Below the pieces are notes generated by a model that ran no database searches, was not told where the DNA came from, and worked only from the letters and a program-made list of their open reading frames with translations. Shown here in pieces: positions 63,098-64,000 of a stretch of 64,000 bases of DNA. The translations under genes and the position numbers were made by a program. This stretch comes from Halarcobacter sp. (GTDB lineage Bacteria > Campylobacterota > Campylobacteria > Campylobacterales > Arcobacteraceae). Each line of letters starts with the position of its first letter. Positions within the stretch are counted from its first letter, which is position 1. The stretch spans positions 2,514,680-2,578,679 of the forward strand of contig NZ_OY781470.1 of the NCBI RefSeq assembly GCF_963676935.1. Direction: 5' to 3'.

Positions 63098-63737
63098 AGA
63101 TGATTTGATGTTAAATGATGCAATAACTCAATATTTAACATCTGTAGGACATCAAATTGTATCATCAAAAGATGGAAAAACTTGCCTTGAAATATTAGAA
63201 AATGAAAAGTTTGATATGTTAATACTAGATATTAATCTTCCAGATATTGATGGTTTTACTATTTTAGAAGAACTTCATAAACAAAAAAGAACAATTCCTA
63301 CTATATTTATCTCTGCACTTTTAGATATTGAAGAGATATCAAGAGCTTTTGATATTGGTTGCCATGATTATTTAAAAAAACCCTTTCATCTAAAAGAATT
63401 AAATCTTCGAATAAATAAGATTTTAAAATCTTCAGTTGTTCCTCAAAATCATAAAAGATTATCAAAATTATATAGTTTTGATCACGATAATATGACACTT
63501 TATTTTAATAATGAACCCCATATTTTACCCAAAAGACAACTTATGATAATCTCTTTATTGTCTAAAAATAGAAGTTTAGTTGTAAATTATGATATGTTTA
63601 GAGAATATGCTTATGATGGAGATGATATAGATACCGCAACTATAAGAGCTGAAGTTAATAGAGTAAAAAAAGTATTAAAAGAGGACTTTATAATAAATAT
63701 CAGAGGAATTGGATATATGGTTGAAAGACCAAATTAA
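63078..63737 (+). CDS. OmpR-type response regulator, partner of the FIST kinase
   Basis: 219 residues. Receiver with Asp8-Asp9 (LLLEDD), phospho-acceptor Asp51 (MLILDINLPDIDG) and Lys101 (YLKKPF). The winged-helix domain (about 130-219) has LPKRQLMIISLLSKN and ends RGIGYMVERPN. AAGGAAG lies upstream within the kinase gene. Regulators of this group bind tandem 11-bp repeats, such as those found 2 kb upstream. Confidence 0.92.
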   Translation: MKILLLEDDLMLNDAITQYLTSVGHQIVSSKDGKTCLEILENEKFDMLILDINLPDIDGFTILEELHKQKRTIPTIFISALLDIEEISRAFDIGCHDYLKKPFHLKELNLRINKILKSSVVPQNHKRLSKLYSFDHDNMTLYFNNEPHILPKRQLMIISLLSKNRSLVVNYDMFREYAYDGDDIDTATIRAEVNRVKKVLKEDFIINIRGIGYMVERPN

Positions 63738-63738
63738 A

Positions 63739-64000
63739 TTACATCATAGGTAACTCAATAAAAAATTTAGCTCCATTTTTTGTATTTTTAGCATAAATAT
63801 TACCTTTTAGACTTTCATTAATAATTCTATAACTCATATTTAATCCTAAACCTGTTCCTAATGTTTGATGTTTTGTTGTAAAATATGGTTCGAAAATATG
63901 TGGCATATTTTTTTCAGGAATTCCCCCTGCATTATCTTCAACAGCAATGATAATTCTATCATCAATCGAATATAGTTCTAGCTTTATCCATGGATTTATC
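63739..64000 (-). CDS. Histidine kinase, C-terminal ATPase part (truncated by window edge)
   Basis: The frame is open from the window end to the stop at 63739-63741, giving about 86 C-terminal residues. Motifs: VEDNAGGIPEKNMPHIFEPY (G1 box), FTTKHQTLGTGLGLNMSYRI (G2 box) and GNIYAKNTKNGAKFFIELP at the end. This is the HATPase_c domain of a sensor kinase. It converges on the FIST response regulator with one base between the two stops. The sensor part lies outside the window. Confidence 0.88.
   Translation of the reverse strand, partial: INPWIKLELYSIDDRIIIAVEDNAGGIPEKNMPHIFEPYFTTKHQTLGTGLGLNMSYRIINESLKGNIYAKNTKNGAKFFIELPMM

Noticed and set aside
1-64000. CRISPR arrays, tRNA or rRNA genes, insertion sequences, prophage
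   Set aside because: No regularly spaced repeats, cloverleaf-like sequences, transposase or phage genes were seen by reading; a tRNA scan would settle the tRNA question.

Overview
The window is an AT-rich, gene-dense bacterial chromosome segment. The gene set points to Arcobacteraceae (Arcobacter in the wide sense, phylum Campylobacterota): a Cj0069-like ATP-grasp protein, a CcoG-type protein, an NnrS-type membrane protein, a 2-methylcitrate cycle of the AcnD/PrpF type, FIST-domain and 7TM-type sensor kinases, and a FolA/ThyA pair. This assignment is an inference from gene content, not from a database match. No rRNA, tRNA, CRISPR array, insertion sequence or prophage was seen.

Layout. 1-7.8 kb: end of a glycosyltransferase, an EamA exporter, a methyltransferase, thyA-folA, an AraC/GyrI regulator, an APC permease, a bile acid:Na+ symporter-like protein and an EF-hand protein. 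7.9-15.3 kb: an unfamiliar HTH protein divergent from prpB-prpC-acnD-prpF, which together convert propionyl-CoA plus oxaloacetate to pyruvate plus succinate. prpF has a leader with stacked hairpins, one of which can cover its ribosome binding site. 15.3-24.2 kb: NnrS-like protein with an FNR-type box, a diguanylate cyclase, an isochorismatase-type hydrolase, hemC, a DsbA/DsbC-like thiol protein, dnaX, murI and a hypoxanthine/uracil-DNA-glycosylase-like gene. 24.3-28.1 kb: a methionine ABC transporter with two substrate-binding lipoproteins (metQ2-metN-metI-metQ1), flanked by two related, previously easy-to-miss genes for membrane proteins of about 30 residues. 28.1-33.9 kb: rho, peroxiredoxin, ferredoxin, ndk, then the yceD-rpmF-plsX-fabH lipid/ribosome cluster.

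34-41 kb: a Cache-domain chemoreceptor followed by a PAS protein (CetA/CetB-like arrangement), azlCD, an SspB-like candidate ClpXP adaptor, a LapG-like cysteine protease, a class IV aminotransferase, a Cys-rich LRV-like protein, an atypical response regulator and a cysteine hydrolase. 41-49 kb: Cj0069-like protein, a complete fructose PTS operon (fruB-fruK-fruA), pabB and pyrB. 49-57.8 kb: ccoG, a response regulator/histidine kinase pair, argD, a TolC-like protein, pyruvate kinase and an OmpA-family lipoprotein. 57.8-64 kb: a candidate structured RNA, a MidA/NDUFAF7-like methyltransferase, then an aldehyde dehydrogenase plus DUF779 protein divergent from a FIST-domain histidine kinase and its OmpR-type regulator. 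Between the last two is an array of 11-bp direct repeats, the spacing expected of OmpR/PhoB-type operators. A further kinase runs off the end.

The most interesting candidates are the FIST kinase/11-bp repeat/aldehyde dehydrogenase module, the paired mini membrane proteins, the prpF leader, the HTH protein beside prpB, the SspB-like protein and the structured RNA near 57.9 kb.
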